7,256 nt of DNA from Acidisarcina sp. (GTDB lineage Bacteria > Acidobacteriota > Blastocatellia > Pyrinomonadales > Pyrinomonadaceae): the NCBI GenBank assembly GCA_021155145.1, contig JAJNPX010000341.1, positions 1 through 7,256 on the forward strand, given 5' to 3'. Within the stretch, counting starts at the first letter, position 1. Every line of letters starts with the position of its first letter. The notes under the pieces were generated by a model. It ran no database searches. It had not been told where the DNA came from and saw only the letters and a list, made by a program, of their open reading frames with translations. A program made the position numbers and the translations under genes. Shown piece after piece: positions 1 through 6,266 of the stretch.

Positions 1-1
1 G

Positions 2-421
2 GTCGTTTACACATCGGAGGGCTACCTCGTACCCCGAAATGACGGCCGCATCCTGGCGGGCGCCACCGTCGAAGATGCTGGATTTGATAAATGCGTGACG
101 GCCGACGCGATCTCGCAGCTAAAGGCGATGGCCGTGCGGGCCGTCCCCCGGCTCGAAACTGTCGATGTCGGCAATGCGTGGTGCGGCCTCCGCCCGCTCG
201 CGGATGGCGGCTACCCGGTGATCGGCTGGGCCTCCGAGATCAGAAATGCCTACATCGCAACGGGCCACTATCGCAATGGGATCCTGCTCGCCCCGTTGAC
301 CGGCCGGATCGCCGCCGAACAGATGCTGGACGGCAGCCGATCGCCTGAATACCAATATTTTGCACCGCGAGTTGCGGCATTGGCGGGCAACGCTGCGGCG
401 GCCCCGTCCAACAAACCCTAG
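2..421 (+). CDS. thiO: ThiO-like FAD-dependent glycine/D-amino-acid oxidase, C-terminal part (5' end outside window)
   Basis: This frame is open from the first bases of the window, so the true start lies upstream and only the last 139 codons are seen. Family members oxidise glycine or other small amino acids to the imino acid with FAD and O2. ThiO supplies dehydroglycine for the thiazole ring of thiamine. Visible hallmarks are a YLVPR-DGR-ILAGATVEDAGFD stretch near the window start, the W-C-GLRP motif (its Arg binds the substrate carboxylate in this family), a P-V-IG turn, and the C-terminal FAD-contacting motif GHYRNGILLAPLTG followed by a helix. The last 25 or so residues are an Ala/Pro-rich tail without clear function. 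No other thi gene is visible. The N-terminal Rossmann GxGxxG motif cannot be checked here, so a general DAO-family oxidase remains possible. Confidence 0.88.
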   Translation, partial: VVYTSEGYLVPRNDGRILAGATVEDAGFDKCVTADAISQLKAMAVRAVPRLETVDVGNAWCGLRPLADGGYPVIGWASEIRNAYIATGHYRNGILLAPLTGRIAAEQMLDGSRSPEYQYFAPRVAALAGNAAAAPSNKP

Positions 422-437
422 GCCCAGGGTGCTGTTT

Positions 438-1844
438 ATGAAGTTCTTATTTGTCCTGATTCTTGTTTTATCAATTGCCGGCCCCCTGCTCGCTCAGTCC
501 GGGCGAAACGGTATGGCAGATGTGGTGTCGGCGGACGCGCGGCCTGTAAAGGAACTATTTGACGAGGCTAACGGATATCGGCGGGTCAAATACGAAGAGT
601 TCGAAAAGAAGAAGATCCCCGTAAACGAACGCCTCCGTAAACAAACAGAGACCGAACAGAAGCAGCTCGCCGCCAAGCTGGCCGCGATCGCCGGAGCCCG
701 GCCGGAGCTGACCGCGAACGACAATTACTACCTCGCCTTGCTGCACTGGATCGCCGAGAATCTCGACGCGACCTCCGAGGCTCTGCAAAAATTCCTTGCA
801 AGCGAGGTGGGAAGCGCCGACCGAATTCAGACCGCGCGTTCGCTTATGGTCGTGGTCTCGGCAAAACGCAAGAATTTTGATGAGGCACTTGCGGCCCTCG
901 CCGAATACGAGAAAGATCAGCCGACCAAGGCATCGGACCGGCTGCGAATGAATTCTGAGATCGCGAAGGCCTATCTGGCGGCGGGTATGCCTGCAAAGGC
1001 GGCACCTTTTGCCGAAACCGCATTTGCCGTTTCCCGCACGCTCGCAACCGATCCAACTCTCCGCTCCGTGGGCATCGACCTCATTTATGACAATGCAATG
1101 CTGCTCTTCGACGCGGCCCGTTTGACCGGCAATACGACCGCCGCCGAAAAGGCTCTCGAAGATCTGCGAAAGACGGCGGGGTCGCTCGGCAACTCGATCT
1201 TCTTTTTTTACGCGGCCGATAAATTGATCACTTATCGGATCGAGTCGGGCCGCAAGCCTCTCGCGATGGAAACATTCCTTTCGATGCTCATTGCGGCGAC
1301 ACAGGAACTGCCGTTGGAGGGCCAGCGGACCGACGCCATCGATCGCTTGAAGCGCCGCGAAAAACATTACAAAATGCTCGGCGAACCGGCTCCTGAATTC
1401 CTGACGGTGGACAAGTGGTTCCCGGGCTCGCCCGTCAAGATAGCCGATCTTAAGGGAAAGGTCGTGCTGATCGATTTTTGGGCGACATGGTGCGGCCCAT
1501 GTTTCGATGCCTTCCCGTCGCTCATCGAGTGGCACCAGGACCTCTCCGATCGGGGACTTGTAATACTCGGCTTCACGCGATACTACGGCCAGGGCGAAGG
1601 AAGGCCGGTGAACGAAGCCGAAGAGATCGCTATGCTGGAGCGCTTTAAAGTAAAGCAGAAGTTGCCGTATGATTTTGTGGTAGGAAAAGACCAGAGCACG
1701 CAGATGCTATACGGAGCGACCGCCCTGCCGACGGCCGTGCTTATCGACCGAAGAGGTATCGTGCGTTATGTCGAGGCCGGTACGAGCTCAAGCCGGTTGG
1801 TCGAGATGCGAGAAATGATCTTGAAACTACTTGACGAGAAATGA
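438..1844 (+). CDS. Secreted TlpA-like thiol-disulfide oxidoreductase with long helical N-terminal region
   Basis: The 468-residue protein probably acts outside the cytoplasmic membrane in disulfide reduction or exchange. The start at 438 is chosen because it begins a clear signal peptide: MK, then a hydrophobic core to about residue 18, with a likely cut after A19. The frame stays open further upstream, but that part has no signal. A partial Shine-Dalgarno AGGG (426-429) lies 8 bases before the ATG. Residues about 25-312 are charged, Ala-rich and helical, with TPR-like pieces such as FDEALAALAEYEK near residue 147 and AEKALEDL near 235. The thioredoxin fold starts near G315 (GEPAPEF). It carries the active site WATWCGPC with C352 and C355, and the cis-proline in ALPT at P431. 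No lipobox Cys is seen, so it is probably soluble or anchored only by an uncut signal. It starts 16 bases after the oxidase gene and its stop overlaps the next start. The redox partner is unknown. Confidence 0.93.
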   Translation: MKFLFVLILVLSIAGPLLAQSGRNGMADVVSADARPVKELFDEANGYRRVKYEEFEKKKIPVNERLRKQTETEQKQLAAKLAAIAGARPELTANDNYYLALLHWIAENLDATSEALQKFLASEVGSADRIQTARSLMVVVSAKRKNFDEALAALAEYEKDQPTKASDRLRMNSEIAKAYLAAGMPAKAAPFAETAFAVSRTLATDPTLRSVGIDLIYDNAMLLFDAARLTGNTTAAEKALEDLRKTAGSLGNSIFFFYAADKLITYRIESGRKPLAMETFLSMLIAATQELPLEGQRTDAIDRLKRREKHYKMLGEPAPEFLTVDKWFPGSPVKIADLKGKVVLIDFWATWCGPCFDAFPSLIEWHQDLSDRGLVILGFTRYYGQGEGRPVNEAEEIAMLERFKVKQKLPYDFVVGKDQSTQMLYGATALPTAVLIDRRGIVRYVEAGTSSSRLVEMREMILKLLDEK

Positions 1845-2491
1845 CACCCGCAGCACGCACCCGGAGGCTCGGTACGACCGCAACCTTTTACGACCGCATC
1901 GCCGACGTTCATAATCTTGCGCTCAAACTTAACGGGTATAAGGACTCGGTCGCAAAATTTCTGAAGTCGTTGAATCTTGAGGTCGGGCCAGAGACGATGG
2001 TGCTCGACTCCGGCAGCGGGACCGGCATCGTCACTCTGGCCTTTCACCAGGCCGGGTTCCGTCCGAAAAAGACGATCGCTTTCGATCTTTCGCGCAACTC
2101 GCTAAAGCTGGCTCTCGGACAGGCCCGAAAAGAAAAAAAGATCGATCCCGGCAACATCGCGGCGGTACAGGGAAACATACTCGCCCTTCCCTTTGCTGAC
2201 GCATCCTTTGACATCGTACTTTCGTGCGGGGTGCTCGAATATGTGCCGCTCGATGAGGGGCTGCGCGAAACGGCCCGCATCCTCAAACCGGGCGGCAAGC
2301 TCGTACTGCTTCCTGTAAAGCCTTCGCTGGTAGGCTCCGTCCTCGAATTGCTCTACAACTTTAAGATCCATCCCCTCGAAGATGTAAGAAAGATTTCACA
2401 GCGGTACTTTAAGATAGTCGGGAACTATAAGTTCCCGATCGCCGAGCCGATCGCGTGGTCTAAAGCTATCTTTCTGCTGGAAAAGAAGTAG
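1841..2491 (+). CDS. Class I SAM-dependent methyltransferase (Methyltransf_11/UbiE-like fold)
   Basis: A cytosolic protein of 216 residues that should transfer a methyl group from S-adenosylmethionine; the acceptor cannot be read from sequence. Motif I is VLDSGSGTG (residues 54-62), the SAM-ribose acidic residue is D82 in IAFDLS, and the motif II/III region is LPFADASFDIVLSCGVLEY (about 116-134). The post-motif strand LKPGGKLVLLP lies at 148-158. This order is that of UbiE/Methyltransf_11 enzymes, and the length suits a single-domain member. The ATG overlaps the TGA of the upstream gene (ATGA, 1841-1844), so translation is probably coupled; only a weak GAG (1836-1838) serves as ribosome site. 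A basic N-terminus (TRRLGTTATFYDRIADVH) before the fold resembles the substrate-side lid of UbiE-like enzymes. A quinone, lipid or small-molecule substrate is possible but not shown. Confidence 0.93.
   Translation: MTPAARTRRLGTTATFYDRIADVHNLALKLNGYKDSVAKFLKSLNLEVGPETMVLDSGSGTGIVTLAFHQAGFRPKKTIAFDLSRNSLKLALGQARKEKKIDPGNIAAVQGNILALPFADASFDIVLSCGVLEYVPLDEGLRETARILKPGGKLVLLPVKPSLVGSVLELLYNFKIHPLEDVRKISQRYFKIVGNYKFPIAEPIAWSKAIFLLEKK
2418..2438 (+). other. Perfect 8-bp inverted repeat inside the 3' end of the methyltransferase gene
   Basis: TCGGGAAC and GTTCCCGA are perfectly complementary around a 5-base loop (TATAA), and a G-T wobble can extend the stem by one pair. It lies 50 bases before the methyltransferase stop and encodes VGNYKFP. 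No T-tract follows, so it is not a usual intrinsic terminator. It could slow ribosomes or protect an mRNA end, or it may be chance. Confidence 0.4.
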
Positions 2492-2526
2492 CGGTCCCAC
2501 GGGGAGATCGATCATCAAATAAGTAC

Positions 2527-3312
2527 ATGCCGCTGATAATCGCGCATCGCGGGGCAAGCGCCCACGCACCCGAGAATACATTCGCGGCCTTCCGAAGGGC
2601 TATCGATGCCGGAGCTGACGGGATCGAGTTGGACGTCCGCCTAGCACGGGACGGTGTAGCGGTGGTGTTTCACGATTCATCGTTAAAGCGCATTGCCGGC
2701 CGAAAGGGCAAGACCTCACATTTCACTTCAAAGGAGCTGGGAAGCCTCGATGCCGGTTCCTGGTTCAACCAACATTTTCCGAAGTTTGCTGACCCCGAGT
2801 TCGAGAAGGAGGGCGTTCCGACCCTCGCGAAGGCGCTTCAGTTCTTGAGCGGATTCAAAGGGCTTGTCTATATCGAATTAAAGTGCAAGGCGGGCGATGT
2901 AGAGCCACTTTCCCTGGCCGTCTGTGATGTCGTTCGCAAATCGTCCCTGCTGCCCCAGATCGTGGTAAAAAGCTTCAGGCTCGAGGCCTTGCCCTGCGTC
3001 AAGCAGGCGTGTCCGGATGTAAGGACGGCGGCCCTGTTCGCGCCAAAGATCAAGAATATTATCCGAAAGGACAAGCATCTCCTGCGTCTGGCAGTCGAGG
3101 CGGGTGCCGACGAGATCTCATTGCATTATTCCCTCGCAACAAGAAAGCTGATGAGAAAGGCCGCCCGGCACGACCTTCGCGTGACGATATGGACCACCGA
3201 CAGCCCGCGGTGGGTGAGGCGCGGCCTAAAACTCGGGCTCAACGCGATCATCACCAACGATCCGGCACGTTTGTTGGCGAAAAGGCAGGAATTGCTTTCG
3301 GGGTCGGGTTAG
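2527..3312 (+). CDS. Glycerophosphodiester phosphodiesterase (GDPD family, UgpQ-like)
   Basis: A 261-residue enzyme expected to hydrolyse glycerophosphodiesters (deacylated phospholipids) to sn-glycerol-3-phosphate and an alcohol. The signature is at the very N-terminus: AHRGASAHAPENT with H7 and R8, then GIELDVR with metal ligands E34 and D36, then the general acid H49 in VFHDSSLKR. A further conserved acidic residue is E117 in YIELK. The barrel closes with VTIWTTD and NAIITNDPARLL. There is no signal peptide, so it is cytosolic, like UgpQ and unlike periplasmic GlpQ. The ATG at 2527 is the only sensible start because the family core begins at residue 4. The nearest purine-rich site (GGGGAG, 2501-2506) is too far upstream for a normal Shine-Dalgarno. 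It lies 35 bases after the methyltransferase and ends 2 bases from the stop of the convergent protease gene. Confidence 0.95.
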   Translation: MPLIIAHRGASAHAPENTFAAFRRAIDAGADGIELDVRLARDGVAVVFHDSSLKRIAGRKGKTSHFTSKELGSLDAGSWFNQHFPKFADPEFEKEGVPTLAKALQFLSGFKGLVYIELKCKAGDVEPLSLAVCDVVRKSSLLPQIVVKSFRLEALPCVKQACPDVRTAALFAPKIKNIIRKDKHLLRLAVEAGADEISLHYSLATRKLMRKAARHDLRVTIWTTDSPRWVRRGLKLGLNAIITNDPARLLAKRQELLSGSG

Positions 3313-3314
3313 GT

Positions 3315-4688
3315 TCAGGAGAGCATCGCCGCCATTTCGACGGCACGGCGAGGATCTATCACGCCCCAGCCCTGCCTATCTACCTCATAATGCGGGAGGC
3401 GCTCGGCCGTTCTTATGAGGATGGTCTTTATCTGTTGCGGTGTCAGGGCCGGGTTTGCCTCGATCATCTGCGCGATCAGGGACGAAACGATCGGCGCCGA
3501 GAAAGACGTCCCGTCAACGTACTTATAATGCTTCGTGATCACGTTCTCGCGGCGGATCTTTAGCGTGATGATCTGCCGGATGCTGTGGACGGGGCGGTCG
3601 AGTGCCGCATCGAGTTCGGCATCGACGCCCTCGTGGTCGCGAATGATCGAGTGAAGTTGGTCATCGGGGGCGTCGTCCAATTTGGTCAAAAGCTCGGCTT
3701 GCTGGGCCGTGGGAGTATTGGGAAGTATCGGGGCCGGGACCCAGATCGAAGGCGCGATGACCTCGGGCTTTTGAAATCCGTCAACGGTCGGGCCGTATGA
3801 TGAACGGTACATTCCTCGCTTTGCCCGATCGAGCGAGTTGTTATCGTCCAGACCGCCGACCGCGATCGAGGACGGAGCACTCGCAGGCGGAACGACCGGG
3901 TGGTTTGGAAGGTGTCCGGCATTTCCTACCGCGCACACGATGGCGATACCGGCCATGGTACACTCTTCGACCAGGCGCGAAAGCGGGTCGTTGAGATAAT
4001 ATTGCTCTTCGTCGCCGCCGGCAGAGATGTTGACGACGCGCACCCCGTAACGGTCCCTGTTTTCGAGTACCCACTCAAGCCCGAGGCGGATATCCTCGTC
4101 GGTGATGCGGCCTGTCCTTGCCAATTTGACCAGGACGACGTCCGAATCCGGGGCGAGGCCGCGGTAAAATCCGTTCGAAAGCGACCCGTTGCCTGCCGCG
4201 ACGACCGAGGTCATCATTCCATGCCAACTCGCGACGTCCGGCCTGAAAAGCGAATCGAGCCGGCCGTCTCCATCGAGAAGGCTGTGATAGGCCACGATCC
4301 GATTCTTGGGGGATGTAAGGTCGACGTGCGGATAAAAGCCGGAATCCAGGAAGGCGATCGTGACGCCTTTCCCCGAGAAGCGTTCGTCAGCATCGAGGCG
4401 CAGCGGGGTGGAAAGTACATGAGAGCCGTCCTTTTGCACGGCCGCATCGGCAACGATCTGGTCCTTTGCACGCGAAAATATCCTCACGCAACGTGCGCAG
4501 ACCCCATCGAATTCGGTCCTATCCGGAGCATTGGCTAATAAAAGCCGGCGGATATCCGCGTCCAGGCTCGCCAGCGGGACCGCTTCGTCCGCGATCTCCC
4601 TGCTGCACACCGGGCATGTTATCTCACCGGCCGCTGTGTCGGAGGTCAGGGCCGGGCGGTCGAATTGTATCGATTCGTGAAGGGACAT
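3315..4688 (-). CDS. Intracellular subtilisin-like (S8) serine protease with N-terminal CxxC...CxxC module
   Basis: The 457-residue protein carries a full S8 triad: D115 in VTIAFLDSGFYPHVDL, H156 in WHGMMTSVVAAGNG and S395 in DGTSFSAP. The oxyanion Asn is N256 in CAVGNAG. There is no signal peptide or membrane segment, so it should act in the cytoplasm. Residues about 22-78 hold two cysteine pairs, C25/C28 (CPVC) and C64/C67 (CARC), that look like a zinc-binding module joined to the catalytic domain by a short linker. No typical I9 propeptide is visible. Between the IAPS strand (about 311-314) and the serine loop lies a stretch of about 80 residues, rich in Asp/Glu and helical (about 326-380), much longer than in standard subtilisins. 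The C-terminus (ALTPQQIKTILIRTAERLP, then GWGVIDPRRAV) is the usual subtilase end. The ATG at 4688 has no clear Shine-Dalgarno. Substrates are unknown; regulated processing or protein quality control are guesses. Confidence 0.95.
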   Translation of the reverse strand: MSLHESIQFDRPALTSDTAAGEITCPVCSREIADEAVPLASLDADIRRLLLANAPDRTEFDGVCARCVRIFSRAKDQIVADAAVQKDGSHVLSTPLRLDADERFSGKGVTIAFLDSGFYPHVDLTSPKNRIVAYHSLLDGDGRLDSLFRPDVASWHGMMTSVVAAGNGSLSNGFYRGLAPDSDVVLVKLARTGRITDEDIRLGLEWVLENRDRYGVRVVNISAGGDEEQYYLNDPLSRLVEECTMAGIAIVCAVGNAGHLPNHPVVPPASAPSSIAVGGLDDNNSLDRAKRGMYRSSYGPTVDGFQKPEVIAPSIWVPAPILPNTPTAQQAELLTKLDDAPDDQLHSIIRDHEGVDAELDAALDRPVHSIRQIITLKIRRENVITKHYKYVDGTSFSAPIVSSLIAQMIEANPALTPQQIKTILIRTAERLPHYEVDRQGWGVIDPRRAVEMAAMLS

Positions 4689-4737
4689 CGGGCGGGCTTA
4701 AGTTTTTCATACCGCATAGATAAAATCAATCATATAT
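4689..4737. promoter_or_regulatory. Short divergent intergenic region, probable shared promoter for protease and patatin genes
   Basis: Only 49 bases separate the two divergent ATGs, and the half next to the patatin gene is AT-rich, unlike its surroundings. On the + strand, TAAAAT (4721-4726) is a plausible -10 element; a good -35 at normal spacing is not seen. It would place the transcript start within a few bases of the ATG at 4738. No Shine-Dalgarno is seen for either gene. Promoter assignment is inferred from position and composition. Confidence 0.4.
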
Positions 4738-5511
4738 ATGGAGAGAAAACGGATCGGGCTGGCACTATCGGGCGGCGGAGCGAGAGGGTTCGCCCATGTC
4801 GGCGTTTTGGAGGCTCTTGTCGAAAACGATATACCTATCGACCTCATCGCCGGCACCTCGGCAGGGTCTTTTGTGGGCGGTGCACTGGCGTCCGGCCTCA
4901 GCGTTGATGAGATCGTCGGGGTCGGGAAAGAAATAAGCTGGTTCGGCGTTGCGGGGTTCTCATACTCGCCGAGGGGATTTCTGTCGAACTCGCCCATGGG
5001 CACGTTTATCGAAAAACACTTTCCCGCGAACAGGTTCGAAGATCTGAAGATCCCTTTCGCCGCCGTCGCGTGCGATCTCGAAAAAGGAGAAGAAGTGGTA
5101 TTGAAGGACACAGGCAGCCTGGCCCACGCGATCCGTGCAAGCTGCGCCATCCCCGGCGTATTCGTTCCCGTTACCGATGACGGCCGGCAATTGGTGGACG
5201 GTGGCGTCGTCTCGCCGATACCGACCCGAGCGGTCAAGGAGATGGGAGCGGAGATCATAATTGCGGTCGATCTGATCACGTGCGGCTCGACGTATTGGGG
5301 CACTCCGACAACGCTCGTAGGAACATTTTTTCAATCCGCGATGATAATGCTCCGAACGACCTCGAAACATCAGCACTATCGCGCCGATGTCGTGATCGAA
5401 CCCGCCATCTCACACATCCGCCCGGACGAGATCGCGAAACGAGACGAGCTGATCGAGCTTGGCAAAAAGGCCGGGCTCGCCGCCGTCGATCGGATCCGAG
5501 AGATCATCTGA
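4738..5511 (+). CDS. Patatin-like phospholipase, RssA/NTE type
   Basis: A 257-residue cytosolic serine hydrolase of the patatin fold, expected to cleave acyl chains from phospholipids or lysophospholipids. The oxyanion motif GGGARG spans residues 12-17, the nucleophile elbow is GTSAG with S41, and the second dyad member is D154 in the DGG motif (VDGGVVSPIP). The block ASCAIPGVFVPV before the DGG is typical of the bacterial RssA/YchK group. The length fits a stand-alone catalytic domain with no extra effector, sensor or membrane domain. The ATG at 4738 puts the oxyanion motif at the usual distance from the N-terminus; no Shine-Dalgarno precedes it. It is divergent from the S8 protease gene with 49 bases between. 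No nucleotidyltransferase or other anti-phage partner is next to it, so a housekeeping lipid role is more likely than a CBASS-type effector role. Confidence 0.94.
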   Translation: MERKRIGLALSGGGARGFAHVGVLEALVENDIPIDLIAGTSAGSFVGGALASGLSVDEIVGVGKEISWFGVAGFSYSPRGFLSNSPMGTFIEKHFPANRFEDLKIPFAAVACDLEKGEEVVLKDTGSLAHAIRASCAIPGVFVPVTDDGRQLVDGGVVSPIPTRAVKEMGAEIIIAVDLITCGSTYWGTPTTLVGTFFQSAMIMLRTTSKHQHYRADVVIEPAISHIRPDEIAKRDELIELGKKAGLAAVDRIREII

Positions 5512-5640
5512 GCACTGTCACCAGGTGCTGGGTGCGGAGATGTCTGGCCGAGCCTAGCACTATCCAAACCGTGCCGCATTCAGTTTCGTACGATTTGGCT
5601 TGCTTCGGGGCGTGTAAACGTGCATCATAACCTCTGTTAA

Positions 5641-5672
<32 letters not shown>

Positions 5673-5838
5673 GGCCGAACAAGTTTCATTCGACGGCGTG
5701 TTTTTGGAAGTTCGAGGGTAGGCGGTTTTTTGGTTTTGGAAGCAGCTCAAGAGTCCCTCGAGCACTAATGCACGACTTCGAACGGAGCAGACCGTTTCTC
5801 CGTCAGATCATCCATTAGGTCAATGCTTCCTCAGACAG

Positions 5839-5867
5839 TTCTCGCAAAGTACGAGAAAACTTAGGAA
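5839..5867 (+). promoter_or_regulatory. Hairpin directly before the Shine-Dalgarno of the RRM gene
   Basis: TTCTCG (5839-5844) and CGAGAA (5852-5857) form a 6-bp stem with a 7-base loop. It ends 5 bases before the Shine-Dalgarno AGGAA (5863-5867). That site is 8 bases from the ATG at 5876 but only 2 from the ATG at 5870, which favours the downstream start. The hairpin leaves the ribosome site free but could affect its access. Confidence 0.45.
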
Positions 5868-5875
5868 ATATGTCA

Positions 5876-6208
5876 ATGAAACTCTACGTTGGAAACCTGT
5901 CCTTTAATACGGGCAATGGTGAATTGGAACAGCTTTTTTCAGGCATCGGGACCGTTGAATCGGCAACCGTTGTCGAGGATCGTGAAACGGGCCGCTCGCG
6001 CGGATTCGGCTTCGTCGAAATGGCTTCTGCAGAAGATGGCAACAAAGCCATCTCCGAACTGGACGGAACCGAATTTGATGGCCGTCAGATCAAGGTAAAT
6101 GAGGCCAAGCCCCGTGAAGATCGCGGCTTCGGCGGCGGTGGTGGCCGCGGCGGCAACCGCGGCGGCGGCGGTGGTGGCGGCTACGGCGGCGGACGCAACC
6201 GTTGGTAG
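5876..6208 (+). CDS. Small RRM-domain RNA-binding protein with Gly/Arg-rich tail
   Basis: A 110-residue protein consisting of one RNA recognition motif and a short flexible tail. RNP2 is LYVGNL (residues 3-8) and RNP1 is RGFGFVEM (about 42-49), with the aromatic residues that stack on RNA present. The domain ends near residue 80. Residues about 84-110 are Gly-rich with RGG-like repeats and end in RNRW. Such proteins bind single-stranded RNA in the cytoplasm. In cyanobacteria the same architecture is cold-induced; whether this holds here is inference. The start at 5876 is chosen by Shine-Dalgarno spacing; an in-frame ATG at 5870 would add MS. A long, hairpin-rich leader precedes the gene and a strong terminator follows 18 bases after the stop, so it is probably a single-gene transcript. 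Confidence 0.95.
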   Translation: MKLYVGNLSFNTGNGELEQLFSGIGTVESATVVEDRETGRSRGFGFVEMASAEDGNKAISELDGTEFDGRQIKVNEAKPREDRGFGGGGGRGGNRGGGGGGGYGGGRNRW

Positions 6209-6226
6209 TTCACGTATGCAAATACA

Positions 6227-6259
6227 AAAAAGGGCGGTCCATATCGGGCTGCCCTTTTT
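6227..6259. terminator. Strong bidirectional intrinsic terminator
   Basis: AAAAAGGGCGGTCC (6227-6240) pairs with GGGCTGCCCTTTTT (6246-6259) as a 14-bp stem with two G-U wobbles and a 5-base loop (ATATC). The right arm ends in T5. The left arm ends in A-rich sequence (A6 at 6226-6231), which gives a U-tract on the - strand. It lies between the stops of the RRM gene (6208) and the convergent secreted-protein gene (6267), so it can end both transcripts. Confidence 0.9.
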
Positions 6260-6266
6260 ATCTTGT

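Noticed and set aside
555..1535. Long open frame on the - strand opposite the TlpA-like gene
   Set aside because: It lies wholly opposite a gene with signal peptide, CxxC and cis-Pro motifs, and its own translation shows no family features. It is a by-product of GC-rich codon use.
3900..4538. Open frame on the + strand opposite the S8 protease
   Set aside because: The opposite strand carries a complete catalytic triad in family order; the + strand translation has no recognisable domain.
4738..5511. Patatin gene as a CBASS-type defence effector
   Set aside because: No cyclic-nucleotide synthase, HORMA, E1/E2 or sensor gene is nearby, and the protein has the plain RssA-type architecture.
5511..5529. 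Possible terminator hairpin AGCAC/GTGCT just after the patatin stop
   Set aside because: The stem is short with a bulge and no T-tract follows.
6125..6201. GGC-rich repeat as a possible non-coding tandem repeat
   Set aside because: It is in frame and encodes the Gly/Arg-rich tail normal for this RRM family.
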